Of a DNA stretch of 5,757 nucleotides, positions 1 through 5,314 are shown in pieces. The notes under the pieces were generated by a model. That model made no database searches, was not told the DNA's origin, and was given only the letters and a program-made list of their open reading frames with translations. Each line of letters opens with the position of its first letter. The stretch's first letter is position 1. Where the stretch lies: NCBI RefSeq assembly GCF_030515985.1, contig NZ_CP100376.1:1573834-1579590 (forward strand). The letters run 5' to 3'. The stretch comes from Corynebacterium accolens (lineage in GTDB: Bacteria > Actinomycetota > Actinomycetes > Mycobacteriales > Mycobacteriaceae). The translations under genes and the position numbers were made by a program.

Positions 1-604
1 AAAGGTCGGCGGCATCGATGCTGCCATCGCCAATGTTGAGCTCCGGCCAGCGGGCACCTGGCGCGGTTTCCACGCCGAGGAGGAGATCGAGGCCGCCGGA
101 GTGCGCGGTGGCATCGATAAGCAGCGCCCGCGCCTGCTCACTCGCCGTGCAGTGGGAACGCGAAAGGGCTGCGGCAAAGGTGGAGGTGCCTACCCCACCG
201 CTGGCGCCCACCACCGCGATGGTAGCGCTACCGGGGCGATCTTCCGGCGGGTGCGCTGCCTGGGCAATAGCCGCCAGCAGCTCTTTAATCTCCGCGGGGA
301 TAATAAAGGCGCGGTCCGCATGGCAGGCAAGCGCTGCCTCATAATCGATGGGCCCCGGGTCCGCGGCGAGGAAAAGCACCGGAGCGGGAGCGGTCTGCGC
401 GGCTTGGGCCGAGGCTATAACGCGCGCCATGAGCGCGTCGACCAAGACCGTATAGGCTCCGGGGAGGCTGCGCGGGATATCGCGGGGATCGGTTGCCGTG
501 ATGACCTCGTGGCTGGTCGCGGCGGCGGCATGAACCGCCTCAGCGCGCAAGGCTTCCTCACCTATGGCAACGACGATGGTGGAGCGAGAGTGTGCTGTGT
601 TCAT
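1..604 (-). CDS. ssd: Ssd/CpaE-like septum-site determining P-loop ATPase (3' end cut by window)
   Basis: The first 201 codons are visible, starting at the ATG at 602-604; the reading frame stays open to the left edge, so the C-terminus is outside. Residues 8-115 resemble the response-regulator-like N-terminal half of CpaE/Ssd proteins, with a VLFLAAD strand near 76. Residues 133-141 (GASGGVGTS) form a deviant P-loop of the MinD/ParA superfamily, and residues 161-177 (LLIDATAHSGGLDLLLG) form the following A'-type strand. The P-loop has Thr-Ser where MinD has Lys-Thr, as I recall for Ssd/CpaE relatives. Family role: Ssd affects septum formation in mycobacteria, and the gene usually precedes a TadA-type secretion ATPase cluster, which would lie left of this window. 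No in-frame ATG, GTG or TTG exists between the start and the stop at 638-640. A GGGAG sequence sits only one base before the ATG, too close for a normal ribosome binding site. The gene name rests on the motif plus remembered synteny. Confidence 0.85.
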   Translation of the reverse strand, partial: MNTAHSRSTIVVAIGEEALRAEAVHAAAATSHEVITATDPRDIPRSLPGAYTVLVDALMARVIASAQAAQTAPAPVLFLAADPGPIDYEAALACHADRAFIIPAEIKELLAAIAQAAHPPEDRPGSATIAVVGASGGVGTSTFAAALSRSHCTASEQARALLIDATAHSGGLDLLLGVETAPGARWPELNIGDGSIDAADL

Positions 605-658
605 GCTCCCTAGCCTGAAGCACCCGCGCCACCTGCACTAGGGACGGGACTTCCCGCC

Positions 659-667
659 TGTGGATAA
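659..667 (-). promoter_or_regulatory. DnaA box, proximal to ssd
   Basis: The minus strand reads TTATCCACA, an exact match to the classical high-affinity DnaA 9-mer. It lies 54 bases upstream of the ssd start codon, inside the probable leader or promoter. It has the same orientation as the second box at 721-729. The match is seen directly; DnaA binding is inferred. Confidence 0.6.
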
Positions 668-720
668 GCGGGCGAAAGCCACCACTTAGCGCTCAGTTAG
701 TTGAATTTCCAACAAATCCT

Positions 721-729
721 TGTGGATAA
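721..729 (-). promoter_or_regulatory. DnaA box, distal to ssd
   Basis: This is a second exact TTATCCACA on the minus strand, starting 62 bases from the first one. That distance is about six helical turns, so both boxes would face the same side of the DNA. A TATATC hexamer at 735-740 (minus strand) lies directly upstream. If it acts as a -10 element, the transcription start would fall inside this box. Confidence 0.6.
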
Positions 730-742
730 CCGTAGATATAGG

Positions 743-780
743 TGACGGCCCGCGCATCGGGGGGTGCGCGCGGGCCGTCA
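743..780. terminator. Strong GC hairpin without U-tract (terminator-like or leader structure)
   Basis: Two 13-base arms, TGACGGCCCGCGC (743-755) and its exact complement (768-780), enclose a 12-base loop. No run of T follows on either strand. It could be a U-less terminator for transcripts reading leftwards from the Fic-like gene, or a structure in the ssd leader. Pairing is seen directly; function is inferred. Confidence 0.5.
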
Positions 781-784
781 GTAA

Positions 785-808
785 CCCGGCCTCGGGGGGC
801 GAGCCGGG
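785..808. terminator. Second GC hairpin in tandem
   Basis: CCCGG (785-789) pairs with CCGGG (804-808), and CTCG (791-794) pairs with CGAG (800-803), around a five-G loop with one bulged C at 790. It lies four bases from the 743-780 hairpin, giving a tandem pair. No U-tract follows on either strand, so the assignment as a terminator is tentative. Confidence 0.4.
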
Positions 809-819
809 GCAGGCCACAC

Positions 820-825
820 AGTATA
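820..825 (-). promoter_or_regulatory. Candidate -10 element for ssd
   Basis: The minus strand reads TATACT, fitting the actinobacterial TANNNT -10 pattern. I see no good -35 hexamer upstream. A start about seven bases downstream (near 813) would place both GC hairpins and both DnaA boxes in a leader of roughly 200 bases before ssd. TATATC at 735-740 is an alternative. Confidence 0.3.
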
Positions 826-881
826 TCGGGGCCTTGCACCGATTATTATGACACGTTCATTACCCGATCACAACAGCTAAG

Positions 882-917
882 AAAAATAATCTACCTGCAC
901 GGCGCTGACCTGCGCCG
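882..917 (-). terminator. Weak candidate terminator of the Fic-like gene
   Basis: CGGCGC (900-905) and GCGCCG (912-917) form a six-base-pair stem with a six-base loop, 37 bases after the stop codon of the Fic-like gene when read on the minus strand. A T-rich stretch (TTATTTTTCTTA, 879-890) follows, but only about nine bases after the stem, which is far for a standard intrinsic terminator. Confidence 0.3.
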
Positions 918-954
918 AATGGATGTTCACCGCCTACCGAATACGAGGATACGG

Positions 955-1671
955 CTAGGCCGCGCGGGCGATGGCATCGGCTTCTTTACCGCCTGCCGCC
1001 CAGGCTGAGAGGTGAAAAAGCACCACCTCACCGGGCCTGTCGCGGTAGTTCGCGCGGCACTCGCGGTAGTCCTTGGAATGGCGGTGGAAATACACCTCTG
1101 GCACGGCGAACCCGCGGGGATCAAAGCCGGTATGAATAGCGGCAAGGCGGGCCGCAACGCGCGCTACGACACCGCTGCGCGGGCCGAAGAATTCGCCTGC
1201 CGCGATTTCGGCATGCACGACGCTTGGTAAGAGATCGCGGAATGCGGGGCCACTGCCCTGCGCAATCAGGCGCGCCAAGCCCTGCAAGCGCGCACTATCG
1301 CCGCTGGGAATCCCAGTTCCACCAGCGGCGACGTCGATGCGTGCGAGCACCTGCAGCGGCGCGCGGGCAAAGGAGCGGACGGTAGAATCCACCACCTCAG
1401 GTGCCGCCACGGAATACGCGCTGACCGCGCCGGCGAGCGGACCGCTTTCCACATCGCCCGGGCCAGGGTGCGGGGGGATGGCATGCCCATCCAAGGCCAC
1501 GCTGGCGCGCGCGCCCCGCATCAAGGACTCCGCCGAGATGACCTCATACCTGCGCAGCCCAGCCGGCCTGCGGTGGGCGCGCGCGATGGAGCCCGCGGCT
1601 TTTTCCGCACCTTCTTTCACCCCCGGGAGGCGAAATAGCGGGGATAACGCGTCATTTTCTGGCATATACAT
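955..1671 (-). CDS. Actinobacterial Fic-like conserved protein (often labelled oxidoreductase), Rv3662c type
   Basis: This 238-residue, mostly helical protein has no signal peptide or membrane segment. Its landmarks match an actinobacterial family that I know under the names 'Fic family protein' or, misleadingly, 'oxidoreductase'. They are LPGVKEG at 15-21, ESLMRGARASVALDG at 48-62, APLQVLARIDVAAG at 104-117, VVHAEIAAG at 151-159 and FFGPRSGVVARVAARL at 161-176. The last segment sits where Fic proteins have HPFxxGNGRxxR. Here the His, the central Asn and the first Arg are missing, and only F, G and the last R fit, so AMP transfer is unlikely. No Rossmann nucleotide-binding motif supports an oxidoreductase. 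The start is ATG 1671 or ATG 1665 (two codons later); the second fits a leaderless mRNA. The gene is divergent from the holin-X gene and upstream of ssd in the same orientation. Function unknown. Confidence 0.75.
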   Translation of the reverse strand: MYMPENDALSPLFRLPGVKEGAEKAAGSIARAHRRPAGLRRYEVISAESLMRGARASVALDGHAIPPHPGPGDVESGPLAGAVSAYSVAAPEVVDSTVRSFARAPLQVLARIDVAAGGTGIPSGDSARLQGLARLIAQGSGPAFRDLLPSVVHAEIAAGEFFGPRSGVVARVAARLAAIHTGFDPRGFAVPEVYFHRHSKDYRECRANYRDRPGEVVLFHLSAWAAGGKEADAIARAA

Positions 1672-1672
1672 T

Positions 1673-1678
1673 AGGATA
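1673..1678 (-). promoter_or_regulatory. Candidate -10 element of the Fic-like gene (leaderless mRNA)
   Basis: The minus strand reads TATCCT (fits TANNNT), followed by seven bases and then the ATG at 1665. This spacing would start the transcript at or within one base of that ATG, a common arrangement in actinobacteria. No Shine-Dalgarno sequence is visible before either ATG, which agrees with leaderless translation. Confidence 0.35.
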
Positions 1679-1745
1679 GCCCTAGACGCCCCGAGCCCCG
1701 AACGCCCCCTGTGACTGGCGCGGCACCATAAAACCGCGCTGTATC

Positions 1746-1751
1746 TATTAT
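1746..1751 (+). promoter_or_regulatory. Candidate -10 element of the holin-X gene
   Basis: TATTAT at 1746-1751 is a good -10 hexamer in a locally AT-rich patch between two GC-rich genes. The predicted start near 1758 leaves a leader of about 40 bases before the GTG start at 1798. The -35 region (about 1723-1728) has no clear consensus. Confidence 0.45.
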
Positions 1752-1784
1752 CATTGGGGCCGTTACAAGGTTTAGATGAAAACG

Positions 1785-1789
1785 AGGAG
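1785..1789 (+). promoter_or_regulatory. Ribosome binding site fixing the GTG start
   Basis: AGGAG (within GAGGAGA, 1784-1790) lies eight bases before the GTG at 1798, ideal spacing. It is the best ribosome binding site in the window and settles the choice of the GTG start. Confidence 0.8.
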
Positions 1790-1797
1790 AATTAATC

Positions 1798-2301
1798 GTG
1801 AGCAACGATGGATTATTTACTGACGGCACCGATCAATTCGCACCAAAGGTTAATTCGATTCCTTTGAGCGATGTTGATGCATCGTCCTCCGAAACCTCCA
1901 TCGGCAAGTTGGTCTCCAATGCCACCGAGCAGATGTCCCAGCTCGTGCGCTCTGAGGTAGAGCTGGCCAAGACGGAGCTGGCGGAGTCCGCCAAGAAGGG
2001 CGGCATCGGCGCCGGCTTCTTCGGCGCGGCGGGCACCATCGCGCTGTACAGCTCCTTCTTCTTTTTCTTCTTCCTCGCTGAGCTCCTCGCCCTCTGGCTG
2101 GACCGCTGGGCTGCCTTCCTGATCGTCTTCCTCGTGATGATCGTCGCGGCCGGTGCCCTCGCCCTGCTCGGCGTCAAGAATGTCAAGAAGGTCAAGGCAC
2201 CGCAAAAGACCATAGATTCCACCAAGGAACTCAAGAACCTGATTCCGGGCAAGGCGCAGAAGTCGCTGGACCGCAAGGACACTCACGGCCTGTACACCTA
2301 A
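1798..2301 (+). CDS. Holin-X family (putative holin superfamily III) membrane protein
   Basis: This 167-residue protein begins with about 35 polar residues. A helical, charged stretch follows at 34-67 (SIGKLVSNATEQMSQLVRSEVELAKTE and onwards), typical of the actinobacterial holin-X family (PF07332 as I recall it). Two hydrophobic helices follow at about 72-98 and 103-125, joined by a short loop (LDRW). The C-terminal tail of about 40 residues is lysine-rich and probably cytoplasmic. Despite the family name, these proteins are chromosomal and conserved (Rv3669 in M. tuberculosis is the likely counterpart). There is no lysis gene nearby, so a phage holin role is not supported; the true function is unknown. 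The first helix contains six Phe in a row (87-92). The gene has its own promoter and terminator and is probably monocistronic. Confidence 0.8.
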   Translation: MSNDGLFTDGTDQFAPKVNSIPLSDVDASSSETSIGKLVSNATEQMSQLVRSEVELAKTELAESAKKGGIGAGFFGAAGTIALYSSFFFFFFLAELLALWLDRWAAFLIVFLVMIVAAGALALLGVKNVKKVKAPQKTIDSTKELKNLIPGKAQKSLDRKDTHGLYT

Positions 2302-2318
2302 ACCGCACGCACCATTAG

Positions 2319-2350
2319 ATCCGCCTCAGCCTTTCCTGGGGCGGATTTTC
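2319..2350 (+). terminator. Rho-independent terminator after the holin-X gene
   Basis: ATCCGCCTCAG (2319-2329) pairs with CTGGGGCGGAT (2336-2346), an 11-base-pair stem with one G-U pair and a six-base loop. TTTTC follows directly (2346-2350). It lies 18 bases after the TAA stop and only 21 bases before the hydrolase start, so most transcription should end before the next gene. Confidence 0.85.
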
Positions 2351-2359
2351 TGTACACAT

Positions 2360-2366
2360 AGAAAGG
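2360..2366 (+). promoter_or_regulatory. Ribosome binding site of the hydrolase gene
   Basis: AGAAAGG ends four bases before the TTG at 2371 and 13 bases before the ATG at 2380. Neither spacing is ideal, so the start remains open between TTG 2371 (305 residues) and ATG 2380 (302 residues). Confidence 0.45.
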
Positions 2367-2370
2367 CGCC

Positions 2371-3288
2371 TTGCCCTCCATGGCCTTAGCACCACTTCCC
2401 CCCTCCACGGTTGAGCTGGAAGGACCCTTTGCGCACGAGTTTGTCCACACTCGGGGCATCCGCCTGCACGTGGCCATAGCGGGCGATAGCGCCGATCCCC
2501 TCGTCGTTTTTATTCACGGAGCTTTTGGCGGCTGGTTCGATTTTCAGGAGGTCATCGGGCCCCTCGCCCAGTGCGGGTACCACGTCGCCGCGGTGGATAT
2601 GCGCGGCTTTGGCATGTCCGATAAGCCGCCCATCGATCCCGGCCAGGATATCCGCACCTTGGTCGGGGATCTGGATGGCCTCATTCAGGCATTGGGCCAC
2701 GATGATGCCTATATCGTCGGCGCCGATACTGGTGGCGCGGTGGCGTGGTGCCTGGCCGCCGAGCGCCCCAATCGCGTGCGCGGCTTGGTCTCGGTCTCGG
2801 CCGCGCACCCCGTGGATATCCGCCGCGCCATCGCCGCGCGCCCCTGGGATTTTGGGTGGATGATCCTGCGTTCCCTGCTCTGCCACCTGCCAAAGGTCAC
2901 CCGCGCGAATACCTTGCTGCTCAGTCCCCGGGCCTACCGCAAGGAGCTCAGCCTGGATACGGGGCCCGCGCTTGCCGATGCCACCCTAGAGTCCATCCTT
3001 GCCCTGCGCCTGCGCGCCTCCCAGATTGGCAAGGTACGCCGCGGCATCCTGTGGAATCATCGGATGCGCACCGCCGTGGTGCCCTTGAACTGGTCCGAAT
3101 TAAGCGTAAAACGCCCCGTCCTTTTCATCCACGCCCAGCAGCGCTTGTGGAACCCCGTCATCCAGCGGGCCTCCCTGCGCGCCCGCGCTGGTTTTAGCGC
3201 CACTTCGATTCCAGGGGCCAAGAACCTGCCCTTCCTCGAGGCCCCTGAACAGTTCGTCGACGAGCTGCGCCGCTGGCTCGACGCGTAG
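2371..3288 (+). CDS. Alpha/beta hydrolase, epoxide-hydrolase-like, with degenerate catalytic triad
   Basis: This is a 305-residue alpha/beta-hydrolase fold protein with no signal peptide. HGAFGGW at 49-55 is the oxyanion-hole motif, DMRGFGMSDKP at 76-86 is the usual strand-4 motif, and GADTGG at 117-122 is the nucleophile elbow with Asp119. An Asp nucleophile is typical of epoxide hydrolases and haloalkane dehalogenases. EphE (Rv3670) holds the same place in M. tuberculosis. The C-terminal half is odd. Where the catalytic His is expected (GxGH followed by ExP), the protein reads GAKNLPFLEAP at 282-292, with Asn285 at the His position. The usual acid after strand 7 (GxxD) is replaced by HAQQRLW at 254-260, with no Asp or Glu. 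The protein may therefore lack hydrolase activity or use unusual residues. Start choice: TTG 2371 or ATG 2380. The TAG stop lies inside a short direct repeat. The downstream genes are convergent. Confidence 0.8.
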   Translation: MPSMALAPLPPSTVELEGPFAHEFVHTRGIRLHVAIAGDSADPLVVFIHGAFGGWFDFQEVIGPLAQCGYHVAAVDMRGFGMSDKPPIDPGQDIRTLVGDLDGLIQALGHDDAYIVGADTGGAVAWCLAAERPNRVRGLVSVSAAHPVDIRRAIAARPWDFGWMILRSLLCHLPKVTRANTLLLSPRAYRKELSLDTGPALADATLESILALRLRASQIGKVRRGILWNHRMRTAVVPLNWSELSVKRPVLFIHAQQRLWNPVIQRASLRARAGFSATSIPGAKNLPFLEAPEQFVDELRRWLDA

Positions 3289-3336
3289 GGCGCGTAGGGC
3301 GGCGTGTGGGGCGCGTAGGGCGGATTGCCCTACGCG
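3282..3336. repeat. Short GC repeat cluster with inverted copy at the convergent junction
   Basis: The decamer CGCGTAGGGC occurs exactly at 3282-3291, 3291-3300 and 3312-3321. A diverged copy lies at 3302-3311, and an exact inverted copy (GCCCTACGCG) at 3327-3336. The first copy encodes the last hydrolase codons and its TAG stop. The layout suggests local duplication of a terminator arm. Confidence 0.75.
3312..3336. terminator. Hairpin between convergent hydrolase and marP genes
   Basis: CGCGTAGGGC (3312-3321) and GCCCTACGCG (3327-3336) form a perfect 10-base-pair stem with a five-base loop (GGATT). It lies 23 bases after the hydrolase stop and 17 bases after the marP stop read from the other side. 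It could end both transcripts, but neither strand has a U-tract. The two upstream direct copies could pair with the same right arm to form alternative hairpins. Confidence 0.6.
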
Positions 3337-3353
3337 GATCTCTAGTACGAAAG

Positions 3354-4550
3354 CTAGTGCGCCACGCACTCGCCCGTTTCTACCGGGCGCTTCAATTGGG
3401 TGACATCCCCAATGTGGCCGATGACCTCGTCTGCGGTCAACGCGTATCCGGTCTCAGAATCATCCACTGAGGCACCGAAGATAACGCCCAAGACCTCACC
3501 CGCGGTATTGACCAAGGGGCCGCCAGAGTTGCCCTGTTGGATATTGCCGCGCACCGTATAGGAATCGCGCTCTACCCTGCCTTGGGAGTAGATATCTGGC
3601 CCGGCGATGGTGATGCGATCGCGCACGCGTGCCATTTCCACATTAAAGGGGCCGGAGTGTGGGAAGCCCATGACCATGGCATCGTCGCCGGTCTGGGCCG
3701 GCTGCTGCGCCCACGGCAGGGGTTGGATGCCCAAATCCGGCGCGTGCAAGACGGCGATGTCGACCTCTGGGTTGTAGTAGACCACCGTGGCGTCTTTCAG
3801 CCCCAGCTTCGTATCCAACCTCACCGTTTGGGTGCCGGCCACCACGTGGGCATTGGTGACCACATAGTCATTGTCCACCACAAAACCGGAACCCATGAGG
3901 CGGCGGGAGCACTCTTCGGCATCGCCAAGCACGTGAATGATGGACGGGCGGATGCTGCGCACCAGCTCCGGATCCTGCACGTCTGGGGCGGGGTCCTCAA
4001 CGTCCTTGCCGCTGATGGAATTTTCCCACGGCGAGACCAAGGGCGGAAGCCCCGATTCATTGAGCAACGCCGCCACGCCATTGGGAAGGGAAGCCAGGCG
4101 CGTCGGGGCGGCCGCGTTGAGGTTGCTCAGGATGCGGGAATCGCGCAGCCCCTGCCCCGCGGATCCGCCCAAATTGGTGGCCACGGGAATGGAAATCATC
4201 CAGATGACGATGAGCGCGATGAAGGACTGAAAGACCGCGCCGAATAGCGAATCTATCCGCTGGGTGGTGCGCGCCTTCATGCGATCGCGCATGCTGGTGC
4301 CCAAGGAGGAACCAATGATCTGCCCAATACCCACCAGCAAAACTAGGATGCCCACGAGCAGGAGCAGGCGCAGCGAAGGCTCCTCCACTGTGCGCAATAC
4401 GCTGGGTGCTACGGCGATGCCCACCACGAGGCCCGCGCCCACGCCAATGGCGGAGAGCACCGCGGCGAGCGCGCCATTGCGCCAACCACTTAGCAATGCT
4501 GCTAATACGGCAAGCACGATCAGGCCGTCAACAACGAGCGCAGCAGTCAT
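3354..4550 (-). CDS. marP: MarP-like membrane serine protease (CvpA-type membrane domain plus trypsin-like domain)
   Basis: With the ATG at 4550 the protein has 398 residues, against 397 for M. tuberculosis MarP as I recall. The N-terminal 125 residues hold four hydrophobic segments (about 4-21, 26-50, 60-84, 104-124), the CvpA-like domain. A linker follows, and a trypsin/HtrA-like domain fills about 195-398 outside the membrane. The triad is His235 (TNAHVVAG), Asp264 (EVDIAVL) and Ser342 (GNSGGPL). Cys214 and Cys395 are the only cysteines and fall at the positions of the regulatory disulfide known from MarP. No PDZ domain is present. MarP is needed for acid and oxidative-stress resistance in mycobacteria, where it cleaves the peptidoglycan hydrolase RipA. 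An in-frame GTG at 4595 would add 15 polar residues ahead of the first helix; it has no usable ribosome binding site. The ATG 4550 is preceded by a weak GAGAAAG about ten bases away. The gene lies 62 bases downstream of the NUDIX gene. Confidence 0.92.
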   Translation of the reverse strand: MTAALVVDGLIVLAVLAALLSGWRNGALAAVLSAIGVGAGLVVGIAVAPSVLRTVEEPSLRLLLLVGILVLLVGIGQIIGSSLGTSMRDRMKARTTQRIDSLFGAVFQSFIALIVIWMISIPVATNLGGSAGQGLRDSRILSNLNAAAPTRLASLPNGVAALLNESGLPPLVSPWENSISGKDVEDPAPDVQDPELVRSIRPSIIHVLGDAEECSRRLMGSGFVVDNDYVVTNAHVVAGTQTVRLDTKLGLKDATVVYYNPEVDIAVLHAPDLGIQPLPWAQQPAQTGDDAMVMGFPHSGPFNVEMARVRDRITIAGPDIYSQGRVERDSYTVRGNIQQGNSGGPLVNTAGEVLGVIFGASVDDSETGYALTADEVIGHIGDVTQLKRPVETGECVAH

Positions 4551-4612
4551 GGCTTTGGTTCTTTCTCGATCGAAATCTCGTGCGTCCTCCGGCACCTTAA
4601 GCGCGCGGGCAA

Positions 4613-5314
4613 TTAGGACATCTTCTCATTATTGCGGGACTTTTTGAGGGTGTCACGCAGGTCTATGACCGAATTGTTATCCCACGGTACGCTCCACCCA
4701 GAATGCTCCAATAATGCTGACAGAACTCCGGCAGTAAAGCCCCAAATCACGTAGTCATTGGCATAAAACGCCGGGCCTTGCCACTGCTTAAATCCCACCA
4801 GCAGGCGGTTGCGGGGGTCAATGAGCTCCCCGAGCGGGACGAAGAACACATCATCGGTCTCCGCCGGGCTAGCGGGATAGACTTCGCCCGGCTGGTTCCA
4901 ATGGGCCAGGATGGGGCTTACCGGATTCCCCGTGGCGCGAATGTGCAGCTGTTCCCACTGCTCTAAGGGCGTGACCGTGTGGCGCTGCAGATCGGTTTCC
5001 TCCCACGCCTCCCGCAGGGCGGTATCTACCAGCGAGGTATCGCCCGGATCCCGCCGGCCGCCAGGAAAGGCAATCTGACCGGAATGCGAGCGCAGGGACG
5101 GCGAGCGGTGCGTAAGCAAAATTTCGCCATCCTCCACACTGTTCCCGCTAAGCAGCATCAGCACCGCGGCTTCCCGCTTGGTTGGCACCTCTTCCTCTGA
5201 GCCATTGAGCTGCGATGCTTGCCGCTGCCCAATAAGTTCCTGCACCTGACTCGGATCGACGCCCAGCGCGGGTTTTATCCACTCGGGTGCGTACTCGGGC
5301 CATAATTCACTCAT
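4613..5314 (-). CDS. NUDIX hydrolase of the CoA pyrophosphatase (NudL/Nudt7) type
   Basis: This is a cytoplasmic protein of 233 residues. LLTHRSPSLRSHSGQIAFPGG at 66-86 is the UPF0035-type motif that marks coenzyme A pyrophosphatases. It runs into the Nudix box at 86-109 (G86, D92, then LREAWEETDL at 100-109). Arg101, Glu102, Glu105 and Glu106 supply the metal site. Asp92 replaces the first Glu of the general Nudix consensus, which I also recall from E. coli NudL. Asp108 replaces the usual Gly. Expected reaction: hydrolysis of CoA or its derivatives to acyl-phosphopantetheine and 3',5'-ADP. The substrate is not proven by sequence. Rv3672c is the likely M. tuberculosis counterpart. The ATG overlaps the stop of the thioredoxin gene (ATGA, 5311-5314), so translation is probably coupled. 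About 42 charged residues precede the Nudix fold. Confidence 0.85.
   Translation of the reverse strand: MSELWPEYAPEWIKPALGVDPSQVQELIGQRQASQLNGSEEEVPTKREAAVLMLLSGNSVEDGEILLTHRSPSLRSHSGQIAFPGGRRDPGDTSLVDTALREAWEETDLQRHTVTPLEQWEQLHIRATGNPVSPILAHWNQPGEVYPASPAETDDVFFVPLGELIDPRNRLLVGFKQWQGPAFYANDYVIWGFTAGVLSALLEHSGWSVPWDNNSVIDLRDTLKKSRNNEKMS

Larger units (their letters stand above)
605..954. other. 350-base gene-free region between ssd and the Fic-like gene
   Basis: No convincing gene is present. From right to left on the minus strand it holds a small stem followed at a distance by a T-rich stretch (882-917), a TATACT hexamer (820-825), two GC-rich hairpins (785-808 and 743-780) and two perfect DnaA boxes (721-729 and 659-667). 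The part from 690 to 740 and the part from 840 to 895 are visibly more AT-rich than the flanking genes, as expected for regulatory DNA. In M. tuberculosis a HAD-family phosphatase gene (Rv3661) lies at this place; here there is no room for it and I see no remnant of it. Confidence 0.6.

Noticed and set aside
101..613. A 170-codon plus-strand open frame
   Set aside because: It is antisense to ssd, whose minus-strand frame carries the P-loop and family landmarks.
699..714. Operator-like inverted repeat GTTG/CAAC between the two DnaA boxes
   Set aside because: Only four paired bases flank a mismatched centre, within chance expectation.
825..843. ATCGG/CCGAT stem before an AT-rich patch
   Set aside because: A five-base stem with a nine-base loop is too weak to call and overlaps the better-supported TATACT hexamer.
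742..1008. An 88-codon plus-strand open frame starting with GTG
   Set aside because: It has no ribosome binding site, runs through both GC hairpins and the regulatory region, and overlaps the end of the Fic-like gene.
1710..1725. Possible GlxR/CRP site beginning TGTGA upstream of the holin-X gene
   Set aside because: Only the left half matches; the right half lacks the TCACA pattern.
2056..2073. Slippage or phase variation at the T/C-rich Phe codons
   Set aside because: The longest single-base run is five T, too short to support a phase-variable tract, and the frame is intact.
1813..2286. Two long minus-strand open frames opposite the holin-X gene
   Set aside because: Their highly charged, low-complexity translations mirror the plus-strand gene, which has a strong ribosome binding site and a terminator.
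3537..4247. A 236-codon plus-strand open frame
   Set aside because: It lies wholly antisense to marP, whose motifs are unambiguous. Long opposite frames are common in GC-rich genes.
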